DNA from: Planctomycetia bacterium TMED53
GTDB lineage: Bacteria > Planctomycetota > UBA8108 > UBA1146
Assembly (NCBI GenBank): GCA_002167285.1
Contig: NHDG01000087.1
Location: 1-36,677, forward strand
Direction of reading: 5' to 3'
Length of the DNA: 36,677 bases
The position numbers were made by a program, and so were the translations under genes. The notes beneath the pieces were generated by a model. It was not told the origin of the DNA. It was given only the letters and a program-made list of their open reading frames with translations, and did no database searches. Below are positions 15,994-25,273 of the stretch, piece after piece (position 1 is the stretch's first letter; the number at the start of each line of letters is the position of its first letter).

Positions 15994-17247
15994 TCAGCGT
16001 TGCAAGGCCTTCTCGATGCGCACCACATTGCCTTTGCCCAGGTATTCGAGGCGATCGGAGCAACGGTGCATCAGCAGAATCCCAAGGCCACCGCGGCCCC
16101 CTTCGCGCATCCGCTCCTTGGCGCGATCAAAGGCATCTTTGTCCTCTATCTGGCCAAGGAAGAACTCGTGATCGAATCCTTCGCCTTCATCTTCTACCAA
16201 CATCATCACTCTTCTTGGATCGACCACATAGTTGACGGTCACCTTGCTGGTGGTGTCTTCGCGGTTGCCATGACGCACCGCGTTATCGACCCCTTCTTTG
16301 AGAGCGGATTGGAGAGCATTCTTTTCCGTTTCGGTCAGTGGCAGATGAGAGATCAATGCACTACCCAGACTCAAACCCTGATCGACCGAATCTTTGGATC
16401 CATCGAATTGGAAGCGCACCTGTTGGCTAAACAATTTTCTGTCGCGGCTGACTCGACGAACTTCACTCTCTGCGAGGACGAAGAGGTTGCCAAGCTCGAA
16501 GGGGTCGACGAGAGAATCGTTTTCCCAAACCCGAAACCCGGAGACGCTCGTTGGATCTACACCCTTGGGATGAATCAGGATGATGGATGCCAGCGCATGA
16601 CGAGGCATCAGCTTGATGCGCTCGACGAGCTTATCGCTGCCCGGGATCCGTTGATCGATGACGATCAGATCGGGGACGATGGTGTCGATCGCTTCCAGCA
16701 TCTCTTTCGGTGAACCGTAAAGAAACGTTTTGCCGCCGCGATCTTCGACGCGTCTTCTGCAGATATCCGCAAAGTTCCCTTTGCCTGGCAAGAGCAGGGC
16801 AACGGTCCCCGTGGGCCCGGGCTTATCCGCGATCACCGGAATCTTTTGCTCGGAGCTCCCTTCGGCAACCCCGATCTCTTCCCCCTGAAGTGCCCGCTCC
16901 GCTTCCTCGAAATCCTTCGCCACCGCAACGACTGAGGTCACCCCCAGCAGATGCATCGTGATGCCAACATTGCGCGCCACTCTGGCGAGAACGAGGCCGC
17001 CGCCCCCATTGGAGCAGTGGTGGTGGAAGCGAATGATGCCGCTGATGCCGGTGGAGTTGATGTACTCAACTCCTTTGAAATCGAGGACGATGTGAAAGCG
17101 TCCGCTATCGATCAGTTTTTCCAGCGCCTTTTCGAAGATGGGGTAGTTTGCGGCGTCGATGAAGCCTTCAAGCTGAACCAGGGTATAGGTCTGCGAATCG
17201 TCTCCGGAGATCGCTCTTTGCTCGATGGTCGTACTCAAATTGGACAT
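15994..17247 (-). CDS. STAS / receiver-like / HATPase fusion (partner-switching regulator)
   Basis: Predicted cytoplasmic regulator joining the parts of a sigma-factor partner switch in one 417-aa chain. Residues 8-120 are a STAS domain like SpoIIAA/RsbV, with INSTGISGII (63-72), where S65/T66 match the phosphorylation site. Residues about 145-260 resemble a response-regulator fold (PDLIVIDQRIPGSDKLVERI), but the usual acidic pocket is incomplete. Residues about 290-415 are a GHKL/HATPase domain like SpoIIAB/RsbW: N box E318 to N322 (EGVDNAVRHGN), G1 DEGEGFD (353-359) and GGRGGLGILLMHRC. ATG at 17247 has CAGGAG 5 nt upstream. The neighbour is a divergent FabZ-like gene; no sigma factor lies in the window. 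Confidence 0.85.
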   Translation of the reverse strand: MSNLSTTIEQRAISGDDSQTYTLVQLEGFIDAANYPIFEKALEKLIDSGRFHIVLDFKGVEYINSTGISGIIRFHHHCSNGGGGLVLARVARNVGITMHLLGVTSVVAVAKDFEEAERALQGEEIGVAEGSSEQKIPVIADKPGPTGTVALLLPGKGNFADICRRRVEDRGGKTFLYGSPKEMLEAIDTIVPDLIVIDQRIPGSDKLVERIKLMPRHALASIILIHPKGVDPTSVSGFRVWENDSLVDPFELGNLFVLAESEVRRVSRDRKLFSQQVRFQFDGSKDSVDQGLSLGSALISHLPLTETEKNALQSALKEGVDNAVRHGNREDTTSKVTVNYVVDPRRVMMLVEDEGEGFDHEFFLGQIEDKDAFDRAKERMREGGRGGLGILLMHRCSDRLEYLGKGNVVRIEKALQR

Positions 17248-17467
17248 CGCTGCTCCTGAACCTTCTTGTTCCTCAACGATCATGCTGGGAGCCGGCAACT
17301 CTCTTGGGACGTGGGAGGTTGCTCGGGGCTACTCAACATCATACACCGAGCTTAGCGCTGGGCCCAGAGCCCCAATCACAGCACTCTAAAATCTGGCCGA
17401 CGTCTGCGCCGTTAACTCGCACACCCGGCGGAGTTGGGTTATCGTTTGGCGAAGAGGAGGAGTGCAA

Positions 17468-17944
17468 ATGTCGATCGATGCGATTATTGACCCTGCGACC
17501 ATCGACACCGAACAGGTCGTCTTTGGGCCCGAGGAAATTCGCCGCAGGAACTTCCAACGCAACGACATGGAGCTGCTGCATCGCATCGTGCACTTCGACC
17601 CGGAAAATTCGACGATCGCTGGTGTGCACGAAGTGAAAGATGACGCCTTCTGGACTTCTGGTCACTTTCCCGATCGTCCGCTTCTTCCCGGAGTATTGAT
17701 GATCGAAACCGCCGGCCAGCTGTGCTCCTTTTATTACGGCGAAGCATCCGGCAACGAGGATGACATCGTCGGATTCGCTGCTTGCGAAAACGTGCGCTTC
17801 AAAGGCATCGTCGAGCCCGGGAATGAATTATTGATGGTCGGCGAGATGATCGCCCTGCGCAGCCGCCTCGCCAAGTTCAGCGCCCAGGGCTACGTCAACG
17901 GTGAACGCGTCTTCGAAGGCACCATCGTCGGAATGAAGATCTGA
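17468..17944 (+). CDS. FabZ-like 3-hydroxyacyl-ACP dehydratase (hotdog fold)
   Basis: A 158-aa single hotdog-domain protein with the FabZ/FabA active-site motif GHFPDRPLLPGVLMIE: His66 and Glu80 (14 residues apart, as in FabZ) are the catalytic pair. It would dehydrate 3-hydroxyacyl-ACP in fatty-acid or related lipid synthesis. The N-terminus is about 20 residues longer than typical FabZ. It stands alone, without lpxA, lpxD or other fab genes, so it may be a second, specialised paralogue. The ATG at 17468 follows GAGGAGG at 7 nt, a strong site; the GTG at 17462 is less likely. Confidence 0.83.
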   Translation: MSIDAIIDPATIDTEQVVFGPEEIRRRNFQRNDMELLHRIVHFDPENSTIAGVHEVKDDAFWTSGHFPDRPLLPGVLMIETAGQLCSFYYGEASGNEDDIVGFAACENVRFKGIVEPGNELLMVGEMIALRSRLAKFSAQGYVNGERVFEGTIVGMKI

Positions 17945-18039
17945 AATCATCTTCAGAGGCATACTCCTCTTTCCGTGTAATATTCTGCGCGACTCTCGAA
18001 GCCAGTTGTGAACCTGATCGAAAATCTGCCGGAGGAATC

Positions 18040-20508
18040 ATGGGGTCTTTACCGAAAAAACAGCTTCTCTCGCTTGTTTCCTCATCACTTGTTTGTTCTG
18101 CGCTACTCCTGATTGCGTTCACACTTACCCTTGAAATTAACCCTCTCTATGCCCAGCACTCCAACTCCGCACCGCGGCCCGATTTGACCGCGGGGGGTTC
18201 GGTGCCGGAGGGGTGGACTCATGATTGGAATCTAGGCCCGACCGGTGCAAGGGGGTGGATCTACTGCGATAAGCATGTGACCACCGATGCTCGGCAGGTA
18301 TTGGTGACGGAGATCGCTGCGGGTTCACCGGCGGATGGCAAGTTGAAGGTCGGCGACGTCATCACCGGGCTCTTTGGCAAGGAAATTGACAACGATGCCC
18401 GAGTTCTCTTTGGCCGCGCGATCACCCTCGCGGAAACGGAAGAGAAGGGTGGAAAGCTTTCACTGACGCTATGGCGTGATGGCAAGACGCAAGAGGTCAT
18501 CATCGAGCTGCCAGTGCTCGGAAGCTACAGCGACACCGCTCCCTACGACTGCCCCAAATCGCAAAAAATCTTCGACCGCGGATGTGATGCGCTGGCGGAA
18601 AAAATGCAGGCCAACCCCCGCGCCGGCAATGAAATCACCCGTGCCCTCAACGCCCTCGCTCTCCTCGCGAGCGGCAAAGAGAAGTACCTTCCTGTCATCA
18701 AAGAACAGGTACAGCTTCTTTCTGAATACAACCAGGAGAGGGGCGTGCGCACCTGGCAGTACGCTTACGTCAACATTCTTCTCGCCGAGTATGTGATCGC
18801 GACCGGTGATCGCAGCTTCGTCAAAGAAGGTCTGGAGCGCATCACGCGCATGATCGTCGATGGTCAAAGCGTGGTCGGCTCTTGGGGACATGGATTTATC
18901 CAGGGCCCCCACAACCGTCTCGAAGGTTATGGCATGATGAATGCCCCGGGAATTCCGCTGACTTATTCGTTGGCACTGGCACAACGGGCGCAGATCGATG
19001 TTCCGGGGCTCGACAAGGCGCTGCGCAAAAGTCTGGATCTGGTTCGCTTTTATGTGGGCAAGGGGTCGATCCCCTACGGCGACCACAACCCTTGGATCGA
19101 GAATCATTGCGATAATGGCAAGAACGAGATGGCTGCGGTGCTTTTCGACCTTGAAGGTGATGCGGATGCCTGCGAGTTCTTCACGCGGATGGGCATCGCC
19201 TCACACGGCACCGAGCGCGATCAGGGCCACACCGGCAACTTTTTCAACATGACTTGGGCCCTACCCGGTGTCGCCCGCGCCGGCAAAACCGCCACCGGTG
19301 CATGGATGCAGGAGATGGCATGGTCTTACGATCTCGCCCGCCGCTGGGATGGGACCTATCTATACCAAGGGGCGCCGACCCCGCGGCCCGAGTCTTACAA
19401 CAAGTGGGACAGCAGCGGTGCTTACCTGCTCGCCTATGCGATGCCGCTGCGCAAAACCTACTTCACTGGTCGCCGCAAAAGCCCAGCACCGCAGATCGAT
19501 CGAGCCACCGCTGATGGCTTGATCGACGATGGTCGCGGCTGGACCAATAAAGATCGCACCAGCTATTACCAAGCGATGAACACCGAGCGGTTGCTAGAAC
19601 GACTGACCAACTGGTCCCCGGTGGTCCGCGAGCGCGCGGCGATGGAACTGGGCCGCAGAAACGAAGAGCTGATCGTCCCGGGGTTGATTCGACTCCTCAA
19701 TGGCAAAGATGTCGATGGCCGCATCGGGGCTTGCCAGGGCGTGATCTTTCAGCGCGGACGTGCAGCGGCGGCGGTTCCTTTTTTACGCAAAGCACTGCGA
19801 TCCTCTGACCTTTGGTTGCGTATCAAAGCAGGGGAAGCATTAGCTGCCATCGGCGATCCAGCGCGAGTCGCAGTACCTGAACTGCTTTCGAAACTTGCAC
19901 GCAAAGCCTCGTCCAAAGATCCACGAAACATGGAGCAGCGATACTTGACCTTTGCCCTCTTCAGTCACAACAAAGGTCTGATCGGCAAGTCTCTCGAGGG
20001 GATCGACCGCAAAACTTTGCTAAAAGCTGTGCGGGCGAGCTTGTTGAATCAGGATGGCCGCGCCCGTGGCGCTGTCTCCAGCGTTTACCGCAACCTCTCC
20101 TTTGACCAACTAAAGCCTTTGCTGCCGGCGATTCTCGATGCGATCACCGTTCGTTCACCGAGCGGAATCATGTTCGCTCACGAAATTCGTATGGCAGGCC
20201 TTGAACTCTTCGCCCGGCACCATGTGGCCGAAGGAATTGAACTTCTTGCCGATTACGTCCGCGACATGAAGCCCCACGCCAGCGAGCATCGGATCGTCAA
20301 GGTTGTCGAAATGTTAGAGAATTACGGAGCCCACGCTCAGCGTGTCATCCCGACCCTGGAAGAGCACGCGCGCTTCTTCGACGAGGGGCAGCCAAACTTC
20401 CCGATCAATCTCAGTCGCGACAAAGCAAAGATCGTTCGCGAAAGCATCGCTCGCATCGAAGCCTCAAAGGATCGGCCAAAACTGATCTCCCTCAAAAAGC
20501 TGCGCTAA
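18040..20508 (+). CDS. Secreted PDZ and HEAT-repeat protein (DUF6288-type)
   Basis: An 822-aa predicted exported protein. Residues 1-39 form a signal peptide (KK then a long hydrophobic core, cleavage near LYA-Q). A PDZ-like domain follows (about 55-155: GWIYCDKH, ITEIAAGSPADGKLKVGDVI-type sequence). Residues about 165-480 are an alpha-helical region with conserved Trp, His and Gly residues (WGHGFIQGPHNRLEGYG, HNPWIENHCDNGKNEMA). From about 520 to the end are HEAT-like helical repeats. The architecture resembles large planctomycete proteins annotated DUF6288; their function is unknown. The middle region could be an alpha/alpha toroid of hydrolase or lyase type, but I see no proven active site. 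GGAGG precedes the ATG by 4 nt. Confidence 0.78.
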   Translation: MGSLPKKQLLSLVSSSLVCSALLLIAFTLTLEINPLYAQHSNSAPRPDLTAGGSVPEGWTHDWNLGPTGARGWIYCDKHVTTDARQVLVTEIAAGSPADGKLKVGDVITGLFGKEIDNDARVLFGRAITLAETEEKGGKLSLTLWRDGKTQEVIIELPVLGSYSDTAPYDCPKSQKIFDRGCDALAEKMQANPRAGNEITRALNALALLASGKEKYLPVIKEQVQLLSEYNQERGVRTWQYAYVNILLAEYVIATGDRSFVKEGLERITRMIVDGQSVVGSWGHGFIQGPHNRLEGYGMMNAPGIPLTYSLALAQRAQIDVPGLDKALRKSLDLVRFYVGKGSIPYGDHNPWIENHCDNGKNEMAAVLFDLEGDADACEFFTRMGIASHGTERDQGHTGNFFNMTWALPGVARAGKTATGAWMQEMAWSYDLARRWDGTYLYQGAPTPRPESYNKWDSSGAYLLAYAMPLRKTYFTGRRKSPAPQIDRATADGLIDDGRGWTNKDRTSYYQAMNTERLLERLTNWSPVVRERAAMELGRRNEELIVPGLIRLLNGKDVDGRIGACQGVIFQRGRAAAAVPFLRKALRSSDLWLRIKAGEALAAIGDPARVAVPELLSKLARKASSKDPRNMEQRYLTFALFSHNKGLIGKSLEGIDRKTLLKAVRASLLNQDGRARGAVSSVYRNLSFDQLKPLLPAILDAITVRSPSGIMFAHEIRMAGLELFARHHVAEGIELLADYVRDMKPHASEHRIVKVVEMLENYGAHAQRVIPTLEEHARFFDEGQPNFPINLSRDKAKIVRESIARIEASKDRPKLISLKKLR

Positions 20509-20546
20509 GCCGCTGAACCCCCTTACAGCCACTGCGACCGATTCGT

Positions 20547-20574
20547 TTGACAGGTAGTGATAATCAATTATCAT
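20547..20574 (+). promoter_or_regulatory. Promoter with embedded Fur/Zur-type operator for the ABC operon
   Basis: TTGACA (20547-20552), a 16-nt spacer and TATCAT (20569-20574) form a good sigma70-type promoter. Between and over them lies the perfect palindrome TGATAAT-CA-ATTATCA (20558-20573), which overlaps the -10 box. The half-site TGATAAT is that of Fur-family 7-1-7 boxes, here with a 2-nt centre. The same arrangement recurs at 27869-27896. Binding would block RNA polymerase. Confidence 0.75.
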
Positions 20575-20629
20575 TCAAGGGTAGATTTGCCAATTTCCGC
20601 TAATTTCCTTGGTAGAGGCTGCCTAACTC

Positions 20630-21337
20630 ATGATCGAAACCCAAGAAGTCAGTAAATCATACGGTGCGACCCAAGCACTCCATGCGCTCAGCCTCACCGT
20701 GAATCCGGGTGAGGTTCTCGGCCTTTTGGGGCCGAATGGCGCCGGTAAAACCACGACGATTCACCTTCTCGCCGGGTTTCTGCAGCCAGATTCGGGATCG
20801 GTGGTCATCGATGGCGTCGATGTCGTAAAGAATCCTGACGAAGCCAGAAGTCGTCTGGGATACATCCCCGAGAATGTCGCCCTTTACCCCTTCCTTAGCG
20901 CCATGGAAAACCTCCAGCACTTCTCTTCGCTGGCGGGGCTCAAGTTTTCCCGCGAAGAGATGGCCAAAAAACTGGTGACTTCGGGCCTCGCCCCGGAAGC
21001 GATCCACCGTCGCGTATCAACCTTCTCGAAGGGAATGCGCCAAAAGGTGGGGATCGCCATCGCGACCTCCAAAAACGCCAAAGCACTCGTCCTCGACGAA
21101 CCCGCATCGGGACTCGACCCCCATGCCAGTCACGAACTTTCGATGCTGGTGCGCCAAGTTGCAGACGCAGGTGCAGCGGTATTGATGGCGACCCATGACC
21201 TCTTTCGTGCGAAAGAATCCTGCGACCGAGTGGTGATTCTGCAAGGTGGCAAACTGGTTCAAGAGATCGACCCTCGCTCCCTCTCGGCCAATGACCTTGA
21301 AAAGGTCTACTTGAAGCAGATGGAGTCCGGATCGTGA
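20630..21337 (+). CDS. ABC transporter ATP-binding protein
   Basis: A 235-aa ABC ATPase that powers the two permeases downstream. It has Walker A GPNGAGKTT (34-42), signature FSKGMRQKV (132-140), Walker B ALVLDEP (152-158), D-loop SGLDP and the switch His189. The GYIPEN segment in place of a Q-loop Gln is typical of the CcmA/NodI-like exporters (ABC-2 type). Its start is 56 nt after a Fur-type operator. It overlaps the next gene by 4 nt (GTGA), indicating coupled translation. The substrate is not known. Confidence 0.92.
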   Translation: MIETQEVSKSYGATQALHALSLTVNPGEVLGLLGPNGAGKTTTIHLLAGFLQPDSGSVVIDGVDVVKNPDEARSRLGYIPENVALYPFLSAMENLQHFSSLAGLKFSREEMAKKLVTSGLAPEAIHRRVSTFSKGMRQKVGIAIATSKNAKALVLDEPASGLDPHASHELSMLVRQVADAGAAVLMATHDLFRAKESCDRVVILQGGKLVQEIDPRSLSANDLEKVYLKQMESGS

Positions 21338-22767
21338 TCTTTAAACTCCTCCTCCTCGAACTACGTTCGATTCGCAGCGATGGCCGCTTACTCGCGATGG
21401 TGGCTCTCGCCATGGCGACTCTGTTTCTTTCGACCTGGATCGGCGCAGAAAGCCAGCGGATGGCTGCTGAAGGTCGGGCCGCTGCCATCGAAACTTCCCG
21501 GCAACAATGGGAAGCGATCGACGGCCTCTCCGCACATGGTGTGGGTCACTATGGTAGTTACGTCTATAAACCGAGCAGCCCTCTCTCCACTCTGGATGCC
21601 GGCGTGATGCCCTTCACTGGAAAAGTGGTTCGAGTAGAGGCCCACGTTCAAAGCCCTCCATCCCATTCCGATGCAGGGTCGTGGAGTTCGCTGATTCGCC
21701 TGGGAGCGTTCGATGCAGGGATGATCCTCTCCCTCCTCATTCCGCTGCTCTTAGCTTTCTCAGCCTTTTCTTCCGTTTCGCGTGATCGAGAGACGGGGTT
21801 GCTGCGAGTTCTCGTAGCTCAAGGAGTGCCGTTGCGCTCCATCCTCTGGGGGAAATCTCTCGCATACTGGTGTTTGTCGTTGCTACTTGTGGGGGCCCTG
21901 ATCGCGTCCCATGTCGTTCTTGATCAAATCAGTGGGGGACCCCTCTCCTCTGATATCAAGACCCGATTGCTGCTCTTCGGTGGCTCCCACTCTTTATACC
22001 TTTTGATCGTGGTTCTTTTATCTGTATGGGTCTCCGCAAGGGTCTCAGACTCTCGGAGCGCTCTGATGATTCTCACCATCGCTTGGTTGATGACTTCTGT
22101 GGTGCTGCCGCGGGTTACGGCTGAGTTCAGCTCGCAGTTGTTCCCCCTGAAATCACAGATCACCTTTGAAGATGATATGGCGGAAGATCGCTCAAAGGGG
22201 CTGGACGGCCACAACCCGAGAGACGAGCGCCGCAATGAAGTTAGGGAACAGGTCCTCAAGGAATACGGCGTCGAAAAGGTCAGTGACCTTCCAGTCAACC
22301 TCGGCGGAATCCTCATGCAAAAAGATGAGGAGTACGGCAACCTGGTTTGGGACGAACACTTTGGTCGTCGCCACGAGACGGTTCGCAAGCAGATTGGCGT
22401 CGTCCAGGCGGTGTCGTTTCTCGATCCATTCCTAGCGGCTCGCGGATTGAGCATGGCGTTCGCAGGAACAGATCAATTTCACGATGCCCAGTTTCAACGC
22501 CAGGCGGAAAATTATCGCCGCGACCTGATTCGCGTCCTCAACGACCTCGATGCCACCGCTGGAACTCGTCGGGATAATGGTCGCTGGAACCGTGAAAAAA
22601 TCGACTACGCAACCATCTCTGATTTTGAATTTGAATCGCAGAGCGTTGGGTTTGCCTTGGGCCATCGCTGGCCCGAAGCGGCGTCTTTGTTGATTTGGGT
22701 GCTCTTCTCGGCCGCGCTGATTCAAAGAGGAACCGACAAGATTCCGATCGTGGGGTCGAGCCGATGA
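21334..22767 (+). CDS. ABC-2 type permease with DUF3526-like region
   Basis: A 477-aa membrane protein. It has an N-terminal TM segment (about 18-36), a large extracytoplasmic loop with HYGSYVYKPSSPLSTLDAGV as in DUF3526 permeases, then four or five TM segments (about 126-150, 170-200, 210-235, 242-262). A long soluble region (270-440) and a final TM near 450-468 follow. It would form the channel with the second permease. GTG start at 21334 overlaps the ATPase stop (GTGA). The 3' end overlaps the next gene by ATGA. Confidence 0.85.
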   Translation: MIFKLLLLELRSIRSDGRLLAMVALAMATLFLSTWIGAESQRMAAEGRAAAIETSRQQWEAIDGLSAHGVGHYGSYVYKPSSPLSTLDAGVMPFTGKVVRVEAHVQSPPSHSDAGSWSSLIRLGAFDAGMILSLLIPLLLAFSAFSSVSRDRETGLLRVLVAQGVPLRSILWGKSLAYWCLSLLLVGALIASHVVLDQISGGPLSSDIKTRLLLFGGSHSLYLLIVVLLSVWVSARVSDSRSALMILTIAWLMTSVVLPRVTAEFSSQLFPLKSQITFEDDMAEDRSKGLDGHNPRDERRNEVREQVLKEYGVEKVSDLPVNLGGILMQKDEEYGNLVWDEHFGRRHETVRKQIGVVQAVSFLDPFLAARGLSMAFAGTDQFHDAQFQRQAENYRRDLIRVLNDLDATAGTRRDNGRWNREKIDYATISDFEFESQSVGFALGHRWPEAASLLIWVLFSAALIQRGTDKIPIVGSSR

Positions 22768-24221
22768 TCTCACTCTCCCTCTCAATCGTTCGATTTGAAT
22801 GCCAAAGACTGGTTCGCTCCCCAATGCGATTGGCGGCGATGGGCGTCTTCCTCCTCTGTGGCATGTACGCCATTTCTTCAGGAGCGCATCACGTTTCCGA
22901 GTGGGAGAAGACACTTAAAGAATTATCCTCACGGGATGCCTCCCTGCGCTCTGAAGCTTTAGGTTGGTACGCCGAACAAGTGAGCGGGCCCGCGGATCGC
23001 GACTGGATCGATATCACCCAGCCACGCTACGCCGATCGTTATGCCTCCGCTCACGCAGTGATGGAGCCGGAGCCGCTCGCGGCGCTAGCCATCGGTCTTT
23101 CAGACATTCGCAGTTCATGGGCGGTAGTATCGGCGACGCGTGGAGCCCAGCCCTTCCGCACCAGCGACCCTGCAACATTGGGAAATGCCGAAAAGCTGCT
23201 CTCTGGCAACTTTGATCTCGCCTTTGTTCTCGCTTATCTGATGCCGCTCTTGCTGCTCGTTCTTATGTTCGATGTGGGAAGCATGGAAAGAGATCTCGGA
23301 ATCATGCGGACCGTTCGCACCCAAACCGCTTCACCCAGAGCCTGGTGGCTTCTGAGGGTTTCCTTGCCGATTCTGGTGGTGGCGACGCTGGTGGGTGTGC
23401 TTTTGGTTCTCGGCGGAGTTTGGACCGGAGCCATCGAATCGAGCTTCTCTCTATGGAAAACTTTCAGCCTCGCCTCGATGGGGTACGTCCTTCTTTGGGG
23501 AATACTCTTTAGCGCCGTCTTGTCTGCCGGCTCAGGATCTTCCACTGCAGCTTTGTGGATGGTGGGGCTTTGGATCGGCTTCTGTGTTTTGGTACCCGCG
23601 GCAGTTCGCCAGGTAGTCGGAAGTCAATTGCCTAACCAATATGCCAGTGAGCTGACCACCGTTCTCCGCGCCGAGCGCTATGAGATCTTGTTGGGAGAGG
23701 TTGAAGAATACCGAGATTCTTTTTATTCCTCCCGTCCAAAGATCTCTCCCCCCACTGAAACTCCCGACAGGGGAACCGCTTCCAACATGGATCGCATGAT
23801 GAAAGAAGCGGCATTCCTTTCAAAGGTCGAAGAGGTTTCAGCTGAAATTTCTGAGAGAGAAATTCAGAGAGAAGCCGCGGTCGCGAGCTTTGGCTGGATT
23901 AACCCTGCGTACGTCTTTCAAAACTCGTTGTGCGTCCTCGCAGGCACGGAATCGGTTAATTTTCGCAACCACAGAAATGGCATCCTTTTGGCCGTGAGAG
24001 ACCGGATGGAATCCCTGATCGGCCTCCAGTGGAAAATGTCACCGATCGAGAAGGCCGATTTCGAATCGCTCTTCATCCACGAAAATTGGCTGAAACATGG
24101 GCAATCGCCCCAGAAAGACGCTTTACTGAAAGGTGCATCCTTGGCCTTGGTGGCCGCCTTCTTTGCCAGCATCCTCTCAAGAAGCAAACGAACACGTGAA
24201 AGAAAAACCGGAATTGTTTAA
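22764..24221 (+). CDS. ABC-2 type permease, second subunit (DUF3526-like)
   Basis: A 485-aa membrane protein built like its neighbour: one TM near 20-38, a soluble loop containing the motif AVMEPEPLAALAIGLSDIRS, then TM segments about 160-180, 200-225, 235-260 and 265-288. A long soluble C-terminal part (290-455) and a last TM (about 460-478) end in a basic tail. It pairs with the upstream permease. I chose the ATG at 22764, which overlaps the upstream stop (ATGA); a start at 22695 would overlap that gene by more than 70 nt. It ends 45 nt before the Fur-family gene. Confidence 0.85.
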   Translation: MISLSLSIVRFECQRLVRSPMRLAAMGVFLLCGMYAISSGAHHVSEWEKTLKELSSRDASLRSEALGWYAEQVSGPADRDWIDITQPRYADRYASAHAVMEPEPLAALAIGLSDIRSSWAVVSATRGAQPFRTSDPATLGNAEKLLSGNFDLAFVLAYLMPLLLLVLMFDVGSMERDLGIMRTVRTQTASPRAWWLLRVSLPILVVATLVGVLLVLGGVWTGAIESSFSLWKTFSLASMGYVLLWGILFSAVLSAGSGSSTAALWMVGLWIGFCVLVPAAVRQVVGSQLPNQYASELTTVLRAERYEILLGEVEEYRDSFYSSRPKISPPTETPDRGTASNMDRMMKEAAFLSKVEEVSAEISEREIQREAAVASFGWINPAYVFQNSLCVLAGTESVNFRNHRNGILLAVRDRMESLIGLQWKMSPIEKADFESLFIHENWLKHGQSPQKDALLKGASLALVAAFFASILSRSKRTRERKTGIV

Positions 24222-24266
24222 ACTAAAAGGTTCTGGCCTATGGTTTTTTTGATGGAGTTTTGATTA

Positions 24267-24650
24267 GTGAGTGAACAAAAGAGCAAACACGAGTTGGTCA
24301 TCGACGCCCTATCCCATGCGGGGGGGCCTATGTCTGCCAACGAACTTTGGAACCATCTTCGCTCGACCGATAGTAAAAACACTATCGGCATCGCTACCGT
24401 TTATCGCTCACTTCGAAAGGGTGTACAAGATGGCGATCTGGTACCGGTCGAACTGGAGTCAGGATCGGTTCGTTACGAGCCAGGCAGCTTGAAACACCAT
24501 CATCACTTCCTTTGCTCCGATTGTAGCCGCGCTTTTGATGTGGATGGGTGTGTGAACAATCTCGACCAATTACTCCCCGCAGGATTTGAAATGACCAATC
24601 ATGAAATCCTGCTCTATGGCATATGCGCTGATTGCAAAGTAGCTAGCTGA
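24267..24650 (+). CDS. Fur-family metal-responsive repressor (Fur/Zur-like)
   Basis: A 127-aa DNA-binding regulator. The N-terminal winged helix contains IGIATVYRSL (40-49), the recognition-helix signature of the family. The dimerisation part has HHHH (77-80), and the two CxxC pairs C83/C86 and C120/C123 for structural zinc are present. Further candidate metal ligands are Cys95 and His112. Whether it senses iron, zinc or peroxide cannot be settled; the neighbouring COG0523 GTPase favours zinc. The GTG start at 24267 has GGAG 9 nt upstream. It is 45 nt after the permease and 2 nt before the MerC-like gene. The likely targets are the palindromes at 20558 and 27870; no operator was seen directly before this gene. 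Confidence 0.88.
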   Translation: MSEQKSKHELVIDALSHAGGPMSANELWNHLRSTDSKNTIGIATVYRSLRKGVQDGDLVPVELESGSVRYEPGSLKHHHHFLCSDCSRAFDVDGCVNNLDQLLPAGFEMTNHEILLYGICADCKVAS

Positions 24651-24652
24651 TC

Positions 24653-25207
24653 ATGACAGAAAAAATGACCCCCACTGATAACAACAACACCGTTAGCACT
24701 GACCGCTTGGATAAAATCGGAGGCATCGCCTCGACGGCATGTGCCGTTCATTGCCTGATTGCACCATTGCTGTTTTTGTCACTGCCCGCATTTGCAGAAA
24801 TCTGGGCTCACCCCGCCTCCCATGCCATCATGGCGCTGGGCGTGGTTCCCATGGCTTTGACTGTCGTCGTCTATGGGTATCGCAAGCACCGCCAAAAATG
24901 GGTCTCGATTGCAGCCTTATTTGGCATTGCTTTTATTCTCACTGGAAGCGTACTTCCTTACATCCCAGCAAGCACGGGGAGTATCTCCGCAGACCCTCTC
25001 GATGCAGTTGCGGTCGCCGATGAGCCTTGTGATTGTTGTCCATCCCTCGTCACGACAGAGGAGGGAAAGACCGAACTGCACTGGCCCCCAGCGGGGATTG
25101 CAACGGTCATGGGTAGTGGCTTCCTGATCCTTGCCCATTGGGGCAACCGTCGCTGCAGTAAGCGTTGTTGTGAAAATGAGACGGGCACCTGCCAAAACCC
25201 TTCTTAG
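24653..25207 (+). CDS. MerC-like membrane protein with Cys-rich tail
   Basis: A 184-aa integral membrane protein with four predicted TM segments (about 24-46, 56-78, 84-103, 147-163). The first contains ACAVHC (C30, H33, C34), the metal-binding motif of MerC-type mercury or metal uptake proteins. After TM3 is a CDCC cluster (126-129), and the C-terminus holds four more cysteines (168, 172, 173, 180). No merA or merP is present, so a role in zinc or iron handling is more likely than mercury resistance. It begins 2 nt after the Fur-type gene, so the two are probably co-expressed. Confidence 0.82.
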   Translation: MTEKMTPTDNNNTVSTDRLDKIGGIASTACAVHCLIAPLLFLSLPAFAEIWAHPASHAIMALGVVPMALTVVVYGYRKHRQKWVSIAALFGIAFILTGSVLPYIPASTGSISADPLDAVAVADEPCDCCPSLVTTEEGKTELHWPPAGIATVMGSGFLILAHWGNRRCSKRCCENETGTCQNPS

Positions 25208-25273
25208 TCTAATTTTTGCGCCTCGATTTTTTGCCTACCGCAACCATCAGTCATGGGCAAGGCTACGAGCCAG

